Shown: one piece after another, positions 41,340-52,524 of the stretch
How positions within the stretch are numbered: the first letter of the stretch is position 1
Layout of the letters: the number at the start of each line of letters is the position of its first letter
Assembly (NCBI GenBank): GCA_011037195.1
Contig: JAAEAF010000663.1
Location: forward strand, 124,001-188,000
Length of the DNA stretch: 64,000 nucleotides
Direction of reading: 5' to 3'
Source: Triatoma infestans
Lineage: Eukaryota; Arthropoda; Insecta; Hemiptera; Reduviidae
Program-made: the position numbers and the translations under genes
The notes under the pieces: generated by a model
Seen by the model: only the letters and a program-made list of their open reading frames with translations
Databases searched by the model: none
What the model was told of the DNA's origin: nothing

Positions 41340-43690
41340 AGCACAATAATTTTCTTGTATCATTATTGAGATAGAACTCATCTCTGTCAAACTTACTAAT
41401 ATCTTTATAAAAAAGGATTATCATTTTGAGTTTATAAATCTGTCAATATCTAGGACTAAGGCAACGATTTCTATATTTAGTTACTAAGTTAGATAACTCT
41501 ACTTTAAGCAACCTTGGGGGTGGTCCTGCGTTTGCCATATATCTTAGTGCTCCAAGCTTAGATTTGTCAATACCATTTCTGACCAATTGAAGGAAACATT
41601 CTTGTCAATAAAACAATTTAGACGAGCAACACACATTCTTTCTGAGACTATGGGGAAAAAAAACGAAATTAATTGAGGCCAAAGGTTTAGCGTTCAGTTA
41701 AAATAATTTTTTTTTTTTTTTTTGAGATGGGCGCACCCAGTCTCTAGTAAAACAAAATAATTTAGCATACTGCGTAGTAAATTTAATTAACTTTTCAAAT
41801 ATATTAACTGTGTTTTTTCTCCACAGAGACAAAATTTGGAAAAGCCTAAATTTCAGAGCAGTATATGCTGCCAGGTATTTGACTTGTATGACACTAAAAT
41901 TTCCATTTCTCTGGTTCTGCAAGAGTAGGTTTATTAGAGAAATGGTCAGAGGCCAATTCGAATTTCCAGGATGAAGATACCGGAAATAAACAAAGAAACC
42001 AGAGAACGCTACTGGAGTAATATGATAATACGTTTCATATTTTTTCTGACAACCAGATATATGGAAAGTGGGACATTACAGTTTTAGCTATATCAACTTG
42101 CAAATTATTCAACAAACAGTATTCATGTAACAATTTTCCAGTTCAAAATGTGAATATCGTCAGCATAAAACAACATTAATAGATCTCTTTTACCATCAAT
42201 ATGTAATGCTTTGGATTGTAACATATCAGAAATAAAATAAGAAAAAATTAAAGGACTGAGTTTTTCACCTTGTAGCAGTCCTCTTGTAAGCTTTTATATT
42301 TTGTGAAAGATTTTTATCATTATCAATTACAATATTGGCCAGAGAATAAAAGGTTTTTTTATTATTTTAATAAAGTTCGGACTATTAGGAAGCCTGAATT
42401 AATCGCAGGCCAAAAAAGTTCAGAATAGTACATTATCATTCTTGTCTGAATATATATTATTATTTTCCATCTGTAAATTTAATCATTGATTTAATATTAC
42501 TGTACAAATTTTCATTATTGAATTAATCAGAGCAATGCCCTTTTATTCTGAGGATTTTGTGGGTTTCCTTCTTTTTTTTAATAGTAGCTTTAATTTAATT
42601 GATGAACCCCATTTTCTCAGAATTTCCTTTCGTTAACAGATTTCATTATAAAGGATTAATAAATAGTGTGGCCAGAGAGATGTTGGACACTGATAGCACT
42701 CGTTAGGCAGTAATTCTAAACCGGGAGCTCTATTAGGTTTTGACTTTTTTATACTTAAATATAATTCCTCTGAAGTTATCGTATCATCAAGCCCTGGATA
42801 TAAAACTCCGAAATACCCTTCCATTTAGCCGTGATATATCTCTAAAGAATTTTTTATAAAATTTACCTACCTAAAGATTTACGATAAGATCTTGAATCAT
42901 TTTATTTACAAGAGTCCAAAAGTCGATATTACGTTTAATATTAGCGAATTTATTTCTTATAAATAAATATATATAAAATTAGTTATAAACTTTTTTCGAT
43001 TTGATTTTTTTTTTTTTTTAATTATACACTTGTAATCTTTTTTCTTTTCAAGGTATAACATTAAATTGGGTTATTAAAATTTTGTATTTTTACATAGCTT
43101 TAAAAATTTATATATTCTCCTTTTAGCAATTTTACATTCTATTGAGTAGCAAGGCTTAGAAAATTTAATAGCCCTGGTAATTTTAATAGTATTAATTATA
43201 CTAGATTGAAGTGAAACGGAGTGCATAAAGTTTATTAAATTATCATTTGATTACCCAAATGAAATGATATTAATAATAAGTTTACTGGCTGACTCATTAG
43301 CTGATTAAAAATTACATTAGCTGATTTAATTGATCTTGTTTAGGGCGAGCGTATGTTAAATATTTATTACTTTGATAATAAGATTGATCCTCATCTAAGG
43401 GGAATTTAATATTTAATGAAACTAGGAAGTAGTCAGAAAGAGGTGATATATTTAAGATTTTTTAGTCTAATATAGAAAACAAAACAATAAGTTTGTCCAT
43501 ACCAAATCAATAACACTTTTGCCTTATTCTGATAAGAAATAAATTGACCTTTGGCTTCCTCCCATTAAATAAAATATGGCCCACGTCTTCCATTGATTGG
43601 GCAAGATGTTCACCTTCAGTACTAGCAGTAATATAAAGGGACTATTTCCCGCAATAAATAATGCCCTCAAAAAGCTTCTCTTCTTCTAAA
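41340..43690 (-). mobile_element. LINE-I: old degenerate LINE (CR1/Jockey-like)
   Basis: On the minus strand: an endonuclease end near 43300-43640 (IDLVWTN-like and SPLSDYFLVSLNIKFPL), an RT0 segment at 42633-42824 (TSEELYLSIKKSKPNRAPG), RT motif B and the catalytic box near 42130-42290 (LLQGEKLSPLIF, LMLFYADDIHIL), and an RT thumb/C-terminal part at 41698-41922 (KYLAAYTALKFRLFQ). Each lies in a short separate frame. It is more AT-rich and more mutated than LINE-A, so probably older. The 3' end is not defined. Confidence 0.7.
42633..42824 (-). pseudogene. LINE-I RT N-terminal fragment
   Basis: ITSEELYLSIKKSKPNRAPG is the K..K..GPDG region just before the RT, with the usual GPDG reading GLEL. 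LPNECYQ and HYLLILYNEI match the segment that follows it in CR1/Jockey-like elements. Confidence 0.7.
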
Positions 43691-43699
43691 CAGTTAAAA

Positions 43700-44330
43700 G
43701 CAATGTCGACATCTTCTTAGACAGTCAAGCTGCTCTATAAGCCATCACCTCGTACCAGATCAATTCGAGACTAGTGTGGGAGTGATTGGTCACCCTCATG
43801 AGAATTAGTAGCCAAAATAAGTTTGTTGGGTACCGGGCATTCAGGGTAAAGGGAAACGCAGCGGCAGATCGCCATACCCGAGAGGGCTCCATACAAACCC
43901 TTATTGGACGTGAACCTTTGTGTGATATCGCAAGATGCCTCAAGAGTGCAGCCATTAAAGCATGTGTGCACAATAGTTCACAAGAATAGGTGAAAACCTT
44001 AGGCCAGAGACGGAATGAGTTCATTAATAGCTATTAGCTCTGGCTTACTAAAGAACTACTCCAACAAAACCGGATGGCTATAAGCAGAATGAATGGCCTT
44101 CTTTGGACATTGGAACGATAGATGCAGTACAACAATCAAAGGCCAACTCTATATTGGCCAAAAAAATTAGTACTTGCATAAGCACATTTGGATAGCCTGT
44201 GTAGGTTTTGTCAGGAGGGGGAAGAAACAGCTTTGCACGAACTGGGTACTGAGGTTTATATGACTGAGACTTCGCCTCGATTCTTACCCAGAATTGGAGT
44301 TCTACATTTATAACTGGATGGGTTACTCTA
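43700..44330 (+). mobile_element. LINE-K: RNase H and C-terminal fragment of another LINE
   Basis: Plus-strand frames give IFLDSQAAL, SRLVWE and KGNAAADRHTREGS, then TLIGREPLCDIARCLKSAA (RNase H end plus a GPEP-like segment). About 150 bases later LCRFCQEGEETALHEL (Cys/His knuckle) follows. Several stops. Related to LINE-E rather than LINE-C. Confidence 0.7.
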
Positions 44331-44580
44331 ATTTATGAGTGCTAAACATGATCCTTTGGATTCACGGTGGCGTAGGCTTGCTAGCCAACCTCCATAAATT
44401 CTATCCTGTAAATAGGCTACTAAGAAAGAGGCCAACGCGGTCATGACCGAAAAGATCGGGATGATGGGCTTGTAGATTTGGAGTATTTCCATATAGAGAT
44501 AACTGATAAATAAATACCAGGGCTAAAGATCAATATTGCAAACTAGTACAGTTTCTAATAGAAAAAAAAAGAAGAAAACT

Positions 44581-44830
44581 CTATGGCGCAACAGCCCATG
44601 AAGAGCCAAGGCTTGCCAGACGGCAACTTGAATAAGGAGGCGTGTGGTAAGCATACCGCAATTACCATGCCGTTTAATTCCGGCCTTCGCTACCTAGGGC
44701 GCTACTAACTGTAGCATCCCACTTTTCATCACGATGTTGGGTCAACTCCCACTTTGCCCTAACGGGAGCCAAACCCTGAATTCTTGCACGAAAGGCGAGT
44801 GCGCTAGCCACTAGGCCAACGCGTGATGAC
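44581..44830 (-). mobile_element. SINE-2 copy B
   Basis: The inverted SINE-2: on the plus strand GGCGCAACAGCCCATGAAGA, GGCTTGCCAGACGGC, TAGGGCGCTACTAACTG and GCGCTAGCCACTAGGCCAAC. It matches copy A over the whole length with many substitutions, so it is older. The flanking repeat is not clear. Confidence 0.85.
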
Positions 44831-45219
44831 ACGCTTATTAATACTAATACTAATTAATCTTACTGCCTTTAAAATTTTGTTAATAATTAGGAGAGCAATA
44901 GTGTACATAAATTTTAGTATTAGAAAATAGTAAATATTCAATTTCAATGTTTAATTGAAAATGATGTAGAAGAAATGGGATAATGAAAACAGCATTACAT
45001 ATATAATGTAGTTTATTAATCCTTAAGTATTAACAGTTACTAAGTGAACTAATAACACAGCTGTTGAAAACTTGTTTCACAACAAACTATGCTTATTAGT
45101 TATAGAGTAAACTTAATACAATAATCATTTATTTTCAAAATACTATATATATATACATATATACAGTTTTATATGGAGTTTCAATTTGTACTATAACTTC
45201 CTAGCTATTTACATTTATA
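44831..45219. other. AT-rich stretch
   Basis: Nothing supported. Confidence 0.5.
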
Positions 45220-45411
45220 ATGGATAATAAAGTCAAACAATTAAATCAAGGGAAAAAATCTGACAAAAACCCTAATCAATACAAACTCCCTTTATATGAG
45301 TACGTTTCTCACCCTCCGATACCTGTATTCAATTTCAATGTTATACTTCCCTATGTTCCTGCAAAGCGTGTTATTACTATAGTCAACTTATATGGTAGTT
45401 ATATAGTGTAA
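45220..45411 (+). CDS. Small ORF of unknown origin, stop created by a SINE
   Basis: A 63-residue frame with a Lys/Asn-rich N-terminus and a mixed hydrophobic C-terminus (PVFNFNVILPYVPAKRV). It looks less low-complexity than other frames here, but I recognise no family. Its TAA (45409-45411) lies at the junction with SINE-3, whose target repeat is 45402-45410. Before the insertion the frame would have run only a few codons further. It may be chance. Confidence 0.2.
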   Translation: MDNKVKQLNQGKKSDKNPNQYKLPLYEYVSHPPIPVFNFNVILPYVPAKRVITIVNLYGSYIV

Positions 45412-45617
45412 AGTAAAGTAAAGTAAAGTAATGCCTATTTTTTCAGGCGGGCTTAACGTCCAACTACCAAATTAGGTGTCGTGGACGGGGGCGGAAGCAC
45501 CTACTTTACTATTAACATTTTTTAAACAAATATAAAATTTAGTTATACGCTGGACTCGAACTGGGGTCCTCCCACTTACAAGTCCATGCTCATAACCAAT
45601 ACACCAACACCCGCCCC
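45411..45617 (-). mobile_element. SINE-3 (207 bp) with (TTTAC)n tail
   Basis: On the minus strand: GGCGGGTGTTGGTGTATTGG head, CCCAGTTCGAGTCCAGC B-box, GTTGGACGTTAAGCCCGCC, and a (TTTAC)n tail (plus-strand AAAGT units at 45411-45430). The 9-base duplication TATAGTGTA is at 45402-45410 and 45618-45626. The head differs from SINE-1 and SINE-2. Confidence 0.88.
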
Positions 45618-45658
45618 TATAGTGTATATATATATGGTTTTATACTAAGCTTATGTAA

Positions 45659-45854
45659 ACTAAAGGGATGTGATTAGTTCAGTGGTAGCGCGCTGGACTG
45701 GTACCGCTGACATCCCGGGTTCGAGTCCAGCCGTGCTACCCATAGGATTTTTTCATCCCAGGAACCTCTACAACTCACTGTCCGGGCAGTGCACTGAAAA
45801 GACTCCTGGCGCAAATGACGTAGATGTTGACGCGCCTTAAAAAAAAAAAAAATT
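45659..45854 (+). mobile_element. SINE-1 copy S8
   Basis: GTGATTAGTTCAGTGGTAGC head, CCGGGTTCGAGTCCAGC B-box and a body missing the central hairpin (CTCACTGTCCGGGCAGTGCA). The tail is ATGTTGACGCGCCTTAAA. Flanks have a related ~20-base sequence (near 45640 and 45862), possibly an old duplication. Confidence 0.85.
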
Positions 45855-46894
45855 AGTCATATACTAAATTTACGTAAACAAATGTTAATCTATAATATTC
45901 GATTTCCTAGCTTTTGAAATTCTATCGCTAATTATCTAAAAAGCAAAGTAATAATATTAATCTTTAATGTTATATTAAGTAAATCCAAAGACAAAATACA
46001 ATATTTTGTTAGATTATAAAAATAATTAATTGAGCCTCAGGTATAATTTTAAGCAAATCTAGTTGACCAAAATGAAACGCTAATGATTGTGAAACAATAA
46101 CAAGTATGATAATTCCAGGCAGATATTCAACAATTCGCAAGTAAAACAATTATTTTTTTAGTTGAAAATGGCTAAGAAAAGATTGTCGAATATTGGTCAC
46201 GCAGTTGTGCTTATTGTTCAACTCTGCTATCCAGTCCTAATCTATTCTAGAGTACGGGGCCTCCTAATAATGGAAGTAGATTACACGTAGTCCTCAAGGG
46301 CACTTTGTATTCTTTGAAAAATACCCCTACTTCAATCATCAATGTCCAGTTAATGAATAAAATTAAATCAGTACAATATGCGGTATCACCTATACATGTT
46401 AAATGTGATAGTTTGCAGATATTTCAAATTTTAAGAAAAATTTTTGAGTAGAATTATGAACATTGTTGTGTAATAGAATGTGATGCTGTGTTGTTGGGAA
46501 AGACTTAATTTCTTCCGTGACCCCCACACTCTATCAGGCAAATTTTTAGGAAAAGGCCTCTTAGTAGATTACATAGAAACACGACATCCATTACAACAAA
46601 GTGACCAATCTACCCATTTACAGCATACTATTGGATGAAGAGTTGCAGCTGCCTCATTTTCGCCATTAATTTTGTGAAATTATTGACAAGCTTGGTATTT
46701 TATTAATGTAAGTTCAAAAAAAAAAGAAATTGTTCATTTACTTGTCCCACCTTGACTAGATATGTGATGTTAGATGTTAGCTTCGGCTTATGCGCAAGAA
46801 CCGGAGGTATCCTTAGAACAGGCCTGCTGATCGTCCAGGATAAAAAATAAAGAAAAGGCCGGCCAAATTACATCAGGTTGCTAGTGTAGTGGAA
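45855..46894. other. AT-rich stretch
   Basis: No supported gene. 46180-46690 is less AT-rich and may be an old LINE fragment, but I cannot show a motif. Confidence 0.45.
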
Positions 46895-47362
46895 TCAGAT
46901 GTCGTGATTCCTGAGATATGAAGTTAGATGTCTTGAAGAGGGATTTATTAGGCGGAAGTTAGTTTAGAGATTTTTAGAGAGTTATTGCTTGAATTACTAA
47001 AACTGAATTTATAAAAATAGACTATATTTTTAACAATAATTTAAAGGTGAGAAATGGTAACTATTAACATGAAATAATTAGAAATAAATAGGAGATAAAA
47101 AACAAATAATTTAAAATGATTAAAATAAATAAACTAATATGCACAACTATGAAAATAATTATAAGTTAAACCTTGTTTAGGGACGCGCTCGGAACTCAAG
47201 TATAACTGCTGCTGTAAATTGATGTTGTAATGATACTGTGTAAAATGAATGATATTAATGATATAATGATCCCCTCCTCCAGTGGGTTTATATTAGTCTT
47301 ACTCACACACTGTTAGTGTGTAAGAAGTACTCATACTAAGACATCTCTCGTAGCGTTAAAGT
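46895..47362 (-). mobile_element. LTR-like repeat T2, inverted copy of T1
   Basis: On the minus strand GTGTGAGTAAGACTAATATA, GATCATTATATCAT, TTTAACAATAATTTAAAGG and CTTCAAGACATC-type blocks follow T1 in order. The GC-rich 5' part of T1 is absent. LINE-J is inserted at its upstream edge. Confidence 0.55.
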
Positions 47363-47373
47363 GTTCGTCAATA

Positions 47374-48857
47374 TTATTATTATACCAGGTGCCTAATAGC
47401 GTAGGACATAAGCCAATATGGCTTTTATCCCCCGTTGCCCCCCATATCATCTCCCCCGGTAGCTTACCGGTCACTCTACAATATCCAAGATATCCTTGAA
47501 CTCCAACTCGCCCAGGCAGTCCTGCGAGAGTGGTGCCCTCCCAAATACGCGAAACCTAGTACCAGCGAAATGGGGAAACTGACATAAATAGTGGTACACC
47601 GTTTCCCTGACTCCGTCGTCGCAGTTCTGACAAATGGGACTAGACGTCCTCCCTATGTTAAACAAGTGACTAGACACCCAAGTGTGTCCAGTCACTAACC
47701 TCACAAAAGTCCTCAGACCTGTTCTACTGAGGGGCAGGAGATACTCCAAAATTCCCTGCTTACTTACTGTTATAAATCTTTTAGCTTGGAGGCACCCCTG
47801 CGTGTCCCGCCATCATTTCCCCATCAAGACTCTCATCTCCCAAAATCTAATCTGTTTGTCGCGAAACTTCTTCGTGACGGCAAGGGCTGGTTCAGGACCA
47901 CAAAATGGTAGTGATGATCCCTTCCTAGCCAACTGATCCGCCCTCTCATTGCCCTCTATTCCCGCATGTCCGCGTATCCAATAGAGACGCACCATACCCC
48001 TACGAGCCAAAGCATTAAGCCTTCTCCTCTTCTCCCACTAGTTTCGAGCTCCACCATGGCTTGCTCAAAGCCCTCAGTGCGGCCTGACTATCAGCGAAAA
48101 TCCGCACCTCTTTGATCTCTCCCTGCCACTCCGCCACAAGGCGGCAGCATTCGATAATGCCCATCACCTCGGACTGGAAGACAGTGGCCAAACCACCCAA
48201 GGCCACCGGACTCCCTCTATCCAACTCCTGCAACCATGCTCCCGCTCCTGACAGGCCAGTACCCTCCTGCCCAGAGCCATCTGAATAACAGCGAATAATG
48301 CCGTTACCCGGCTCCGTTGGCCTCGTGAGGTTGTCATCCCCTATACTCCCAATACTGATCTCATAATCCCTCTCAATACCCCATTTCTTGTTCGTCTCGT
48401 CGAGTTTAGTTAGCAGAAATCGGTTCACTCGCCAAATCTCATCCTCGATCCTAATGTGATCCCCCCGAAAGGTTCTCACCCATTCTTACTTACACCTCAT
48501 TCTGAGGTACGCCTTCATTGTCTCACCCATTACCACATACTAAAGAGGGGTTAGCCCCAGCAACATCTCCAGTGCCACCGTCGGTGTCGTTCTCATCGCT
48601 CCAGTTATAGCCAAACAGGCCGTGCGCTGCACTCCTTCAGCTTCTTGCTATTCCTCCCCACCAAGGAACCAGTCCACAATGCCACTGCGGCATAGAGTAT
48701 CATTGGTTTCACCAACTTCCAACTTCTCGTAGATCCAGTAGATGCCTCGAGGATTAACTCCTCAAGTCTTACCCGATAGTCTCCTACACTGCCAGAAAAC
48801 TTTCTGTCCCTTCTCACAAACATGCTCAATGTGAGCCCGCCAATTCAACTTACTGTT
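47374..48857 (-). mobile_element. LINE-J: 5'-truncated I-like LINE with (TAA)n tail
   Basis: A 1484-base minus-strand element ends in (TAA)n (47374-47384) and is flanked by the 11-base repeat GTTCGTCAATA (47363-47373 and 48858-48868). It carries the RT thumb, RNase H and C-terminal knuckle. GC content is higher and decay lower than in most LINEs here. LINE-G is a second member. The (TAA)n tail is typical of the I clade. Confidence 0.9.
47471..48829 (-). pseudogene. LINE-J ORF2 fragments: RT thumb, RNase H, knuckle
   Basis: In order on the minus strand: 48605-48829 (RT thumb, SWKLVKPMILYAAVALWTGS); 48015-48479 (RNase H: IRCYSDGSGQEGTGLSGAGA, FQSEVMGI, IFADSQAALRAL); 47813-48010 (RLYWIRGHAGIEGNERADQL, the last RNase H box, then PFCGPEPALAV); 47471-47749 (VRLVTGHTWVSSHL, CQNCDDGVRETVYHYLC). 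RNase H Asp, Glu, Asp and His residues are all present. The pieces are separated by stops or frameshifts. Confidence 0.88.
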
Positions 48858-48868
48858 GTTCGTCAATA

Positions 48869-49354
48869 AGTCGCTAGAAGCAAATAATTTAAGATTATCA
48901 TATAATTAAAATTAATGGATACAGTAGCAACGGTAAATAGACAAATAAACGATAGATCATGAAACTCTTCAAAATTATGGACAAATTAAAAGATGCTCTC
49001 TTGGGCGTAGACAGCATAAAATTAAAACTTCTATAACAGAGTTTTGTAAAGAAAATAATATTCATATTTAAGTTATTTACGTATAACATTGCAAGTACCT
49101 ATACCCTTGCAACATACGATAGCAGTCACTAGCCATCAAGTTTGGAGAAGCTGAAGAAAAAGAAGCAAAAGAGAGAAAAAATGAAATAAAATAAATATCG
49201 CAAATAAAGAAACATATAGCATTAGTAAAATATCCCGCCTTCACATTCGTTTCTTAAAAAAAAGCATCAATTACGGAAAAAGAACTTACCCGGCTATTAA
49301 AAGACTTACCCCCAATAAAGAACATAGAATTATATTTAATGAAAAGATGTTTTT
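48869..49354. other. AT-rich stretch
   Basis: Nothing supported. Confidence 0.5.
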
Positions 49355-49571
49355 AAAGGGGTGAAATTAGTTCAGTGGTAGCACAGAGGTTCCGAGTTCA
49401 AGTCCAGCAATGCTATCCTTAGATTTTCTAGTCGCTTTAGGAGCATCTATCTGTAATGAGAGAACATCGTCTGTAGGCAGAAAGTGCATTGAGAAGGCTC
49501 CAAACTTTGGAGACACTAAATAGTCCAGAGGGGTTTTGCCCTTCTCATAGGTGATTAAAAAAAAAAAAGTT
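49355..49571 (+). mobile_element. SINE-1 copy S9 with LINE-A-type tail
   Basis: GTGAAATTAGTTCAGTGGTA head, GAGTTCAAGTCCAGC B-box with the centre of the tRNA part deleted, and a shortened body to TTGAGAAGGCTCCAAACTTT. A tail related to S3 and LINE-A (GGGTTTTGCCCTTCTCATAGG) and oligo-A follow. Confidence 0.82.
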
Positions 49572-51029
49572 ACTAAAGGAAAATTCAAGATGGAGTATTT
49601 ACGTTACAAATCTTAGCGCAATCGCACATATAACAAAGTTCTACAAAAATATAACCTGGAGATTATAGTACCAGAGAACGGACTGCTCTAGCGGAAAGAA
49701 AGTGCATTAAACAGGATAGGTCGTTATACTAGAACTTTTCATTTTTGAGATATTTTGTTCCTTACAGTCAAAAATCCTTCGGAAATCTTTAATGCTCCAT
49801 TTTTCGTATCGAACCTCCCTATCCATAATGACCGGAATATCCATTTTGTCCATGATCTAGTTAAATCTCGTTTTCTCATATTCCTATTCCACTCACTAAA
49901 GCAGCTCATTTCAATCCTCTAATAGAATAACTTTCCTGTCCCAAAATACCAGATAATTCCCTAAGGAGATTGAAGAGGAGATGGCTTCGTGATCTACTAT
50001 TTTCATGACACTGTGAAATAATGTATCATGTTACACGTTAATGGAGTCTTCCTCCAATCTAAACATCCCGTCAGTGTATTAGCTACAATTATATTTACTT
50101 CTTGTTACTATTGTTACTGTTGTAAGTTTTAAATAAAAAAAAAAGAAAAAAAAAAAGAGATATTTTGTAATCACACTCACGCAAACACACAACATATTAG
50201 CATTTACAAATAAGTTACGGCAAAAAGGTTTTAATGCAAAACCAAACGTCAATGCTAAATTCCTCTTCATTCACTAATGAGGGAAAGAAGTTGTTAATTA
50301 TAACATTAAGAAGTTTAGAATAGTTAGATTGGCAAAAAACTTCATTCAATGGAATTGGTATAAACAAAAAATTACATTGCTTTCATTTTTGTACGGAAAT
50401 TAAAATATAAAAATTAATAATTGAAAAAGACAAATTATATATAACCTGACTAAACCGACGAAATGTGAGATTCAAAGTCAACACCAGTCAAATAGTAGTA
50501 AAAAATACGCTTATTGGAAAAAAAAGAGCAATTATCAAAATAAATACATCAGCATACAAAATAAATCTAGTCCTTTCTATCAAAAATAAACTAAAGTTAG
50601 GGTTTTATAATTAAAAAAAAAAATAGAAAGAAATTCATTAGTAATTAAAATAAAACTAATATGCGTAGGTAAAAAAATTAAATTAGCAATTGATCATATT
50701 GTTGCGCATAATATATGCTTTTGCATGATAGTGTAAAACTTTGAATAAATGAAACAAAAAAAACTGCATTACAGCGTAAAATTGAGATAACATATGTAAA
50801 TAATATAGCATTTGCTGAATAGTATAGTAAACTGTTGCGAACACTGCTTGCATTATTTGACAATATTCTAGTAATATATTAACAGTGGGACACAGGCTAA
50901 GTAAATTTTTAAAAAACAAACAGCCTGCTATGTATTCAGTTACAGCTGATTTGATATTTCCAAAGGAATGGCAAAAATCAATTTTTAAGTTCTGAGTTCA
51001 TAACAATTCAATTAATCCTTAGTGAGGGA
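49572..51029. other. AT-rich stretch
   Basis: No supported gene. Weak Z-like bits (TTTTGAGATATTTTGTTC at about 49744) occur. Confidence 0.5.
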
Positions 51030-51330
51030 ATAACACTAGCCAAAACAGGAACCTAACCAAGGTTTGGTGGCCTAGAAGACTATGGTGGACTGTTGAGCAA
51101 GCCTCGTAGGCTGAAGCACAGCATATGATTCTATAGGGCGAATAATGGCCATTGCAAGTTTTACTTGACTGAAAAAAAAGATACAACTTTCCATGTTCTC
51201 TGCTATAGCTTGGGCATAGCAAGAGCGAGATTCCTCCAAGTGGGCGATGAATCGAGTTATACGGAGGCGCCTCTCAGCGTCTGTTGGACCCGGTTATAAG
51301 CATGTGATGGAGGTAATTACTACAATTTTT
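51030..51330 (+). mobile_element. LINE-E-family C-terminal fragment
   Basis: A plus-strand frame with ARARFLQVGDESSYTEAPLS matches the ARTSIRFLQVGTSNPEA...EEPLSA segment of LINE-E (27660-27730). A decayed HVLC knuckle end lies just upstream. No frame is intact. Confidence 0.6.
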
Positions 51331-51910
51331 TGTTACACAAGTGCTGAAAATTCTGAACAAACAATTTTATATATGTATTCATAATAAATATATTTGCACA
51401 AAGAAGAGTTAGAACCGGGTTGGCTACGACGGTAAGAGTATTAAAAAAAAAGCCCTGTTTTGCTTAGCGATATATTTGCTGTAAATTAAATACTAAAGCC
51501 ACAATTAAAACTTTGCGATAATAAATACAAGCTAGTAAAGTACTCACACAAAGAAAACACCTCTTGATATTTACCTGTAAACAAAAAAAAAAAGAAGCTT
51601 TATATTCTAAAAGTTATCTTTCATTAATAAATAATATTTAAGCTTCAAATATATTTAAACTGCATTCGGGATAATGGGTGATGTATATAATGAGAACATC
51701 ATTATAATACATCCGACTGTTAGACACTAATTAATGAGCAATATGACAAGCGCCGCTATATTTGTCATTACGCTGTAAGAACTGTCCATTTATTTTCACT
51801 GAGTTAACAAACATAAAGGAATTTAGAATAATTATTATAGGTATTAATTATAATTATCAGTAATTATACTGAATCAGTATTTGATTATTAAATCATCTTA
51901 TATCTAGGAT
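51331..51910. other. AT-rich stretch
   Basis: Nothing supported. Confidence 0.5.
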
Positions 51911-52170
51911 CAGGAAGGGAATAGCTAAGTGGTTAGCATACTGGACTCTCACGCGGAGGAACCGGGTCCGAGTCCAGCTGAGCTACCCTTAGATTTTTTT
52001 CTTCCCAGGAGTCTCTACAGCTCACAGTCCGGTGATGGACGGTGTTGTCTATAACGAGAGACCACTGTCCGGAGGCTGACAGTGCATTGAGAAGGCTCCG
52101 GGCGCCAATGACCAAAGATGTTGATGCGCCTTGAATTAAAAAAATAAAAAGAAAGAAAAAAAAAAGATTC
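51911..52170 (+). mobile_element. SINE-1 copy S10
   Basis: GGAAGGGAATAGCTAAGTGG head, CCGGGTCCGAGTCCAGC B-box, complete body with the hairpin, tail CCAATGACCAAAGATGTTGA and an A-rich end. Well preserved. Confidence 0.9.
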
Positions 52171-52199
52171 ATACGATTTATGTCCTTATTAAAACAAAA

Positions 52200-52520
52200 G
52201 CAGAGCTAAGGAGAATCCCTCCTTGGACTCAGGGCATTGCCTATTAAGAAAGCATATATAGTATGGGTCTCACCGTGTATCCACTCTGTAGAAAATGTAA
52301 CTAGAAGGACGAAACACCGTTTCATCTTCATGGAAAATGAAAGCACTATGCTCGCAAGTGATTCCAACAATTTGGCACACGTAATTTGGTGCCAAACCAG
52401 TTATTTTTTTTTTTTAGTGGAACTGATATGAGTTGATTTTTTATTTGGGGGGAGGCACAATGGGTCCATCGGTGGTCTAAGTACCGAAAAAGACTCCATG
52501 TCCTAGATTAGATTATATAC
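52200..52520 (+). mobile_element. LINE C-terminal fragment (Cys/His knuckle)
   Basis: Frames give GHCLLRKH-like sequence, TVYPLCRKCN and DETPFHLHGK, the knuckle after RNase H. A 3' end with GGAGGCACAATGGGTCC follows. Broken by stops. Confidence 0.6.
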
Positions 52521-52524
52521 ATAA

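Noticed and set aside
46180..46690. LINE RT fragment
   Set aside because: Some frames looked vaguely like an RT thumb, but no diagnostic motif could be shown.
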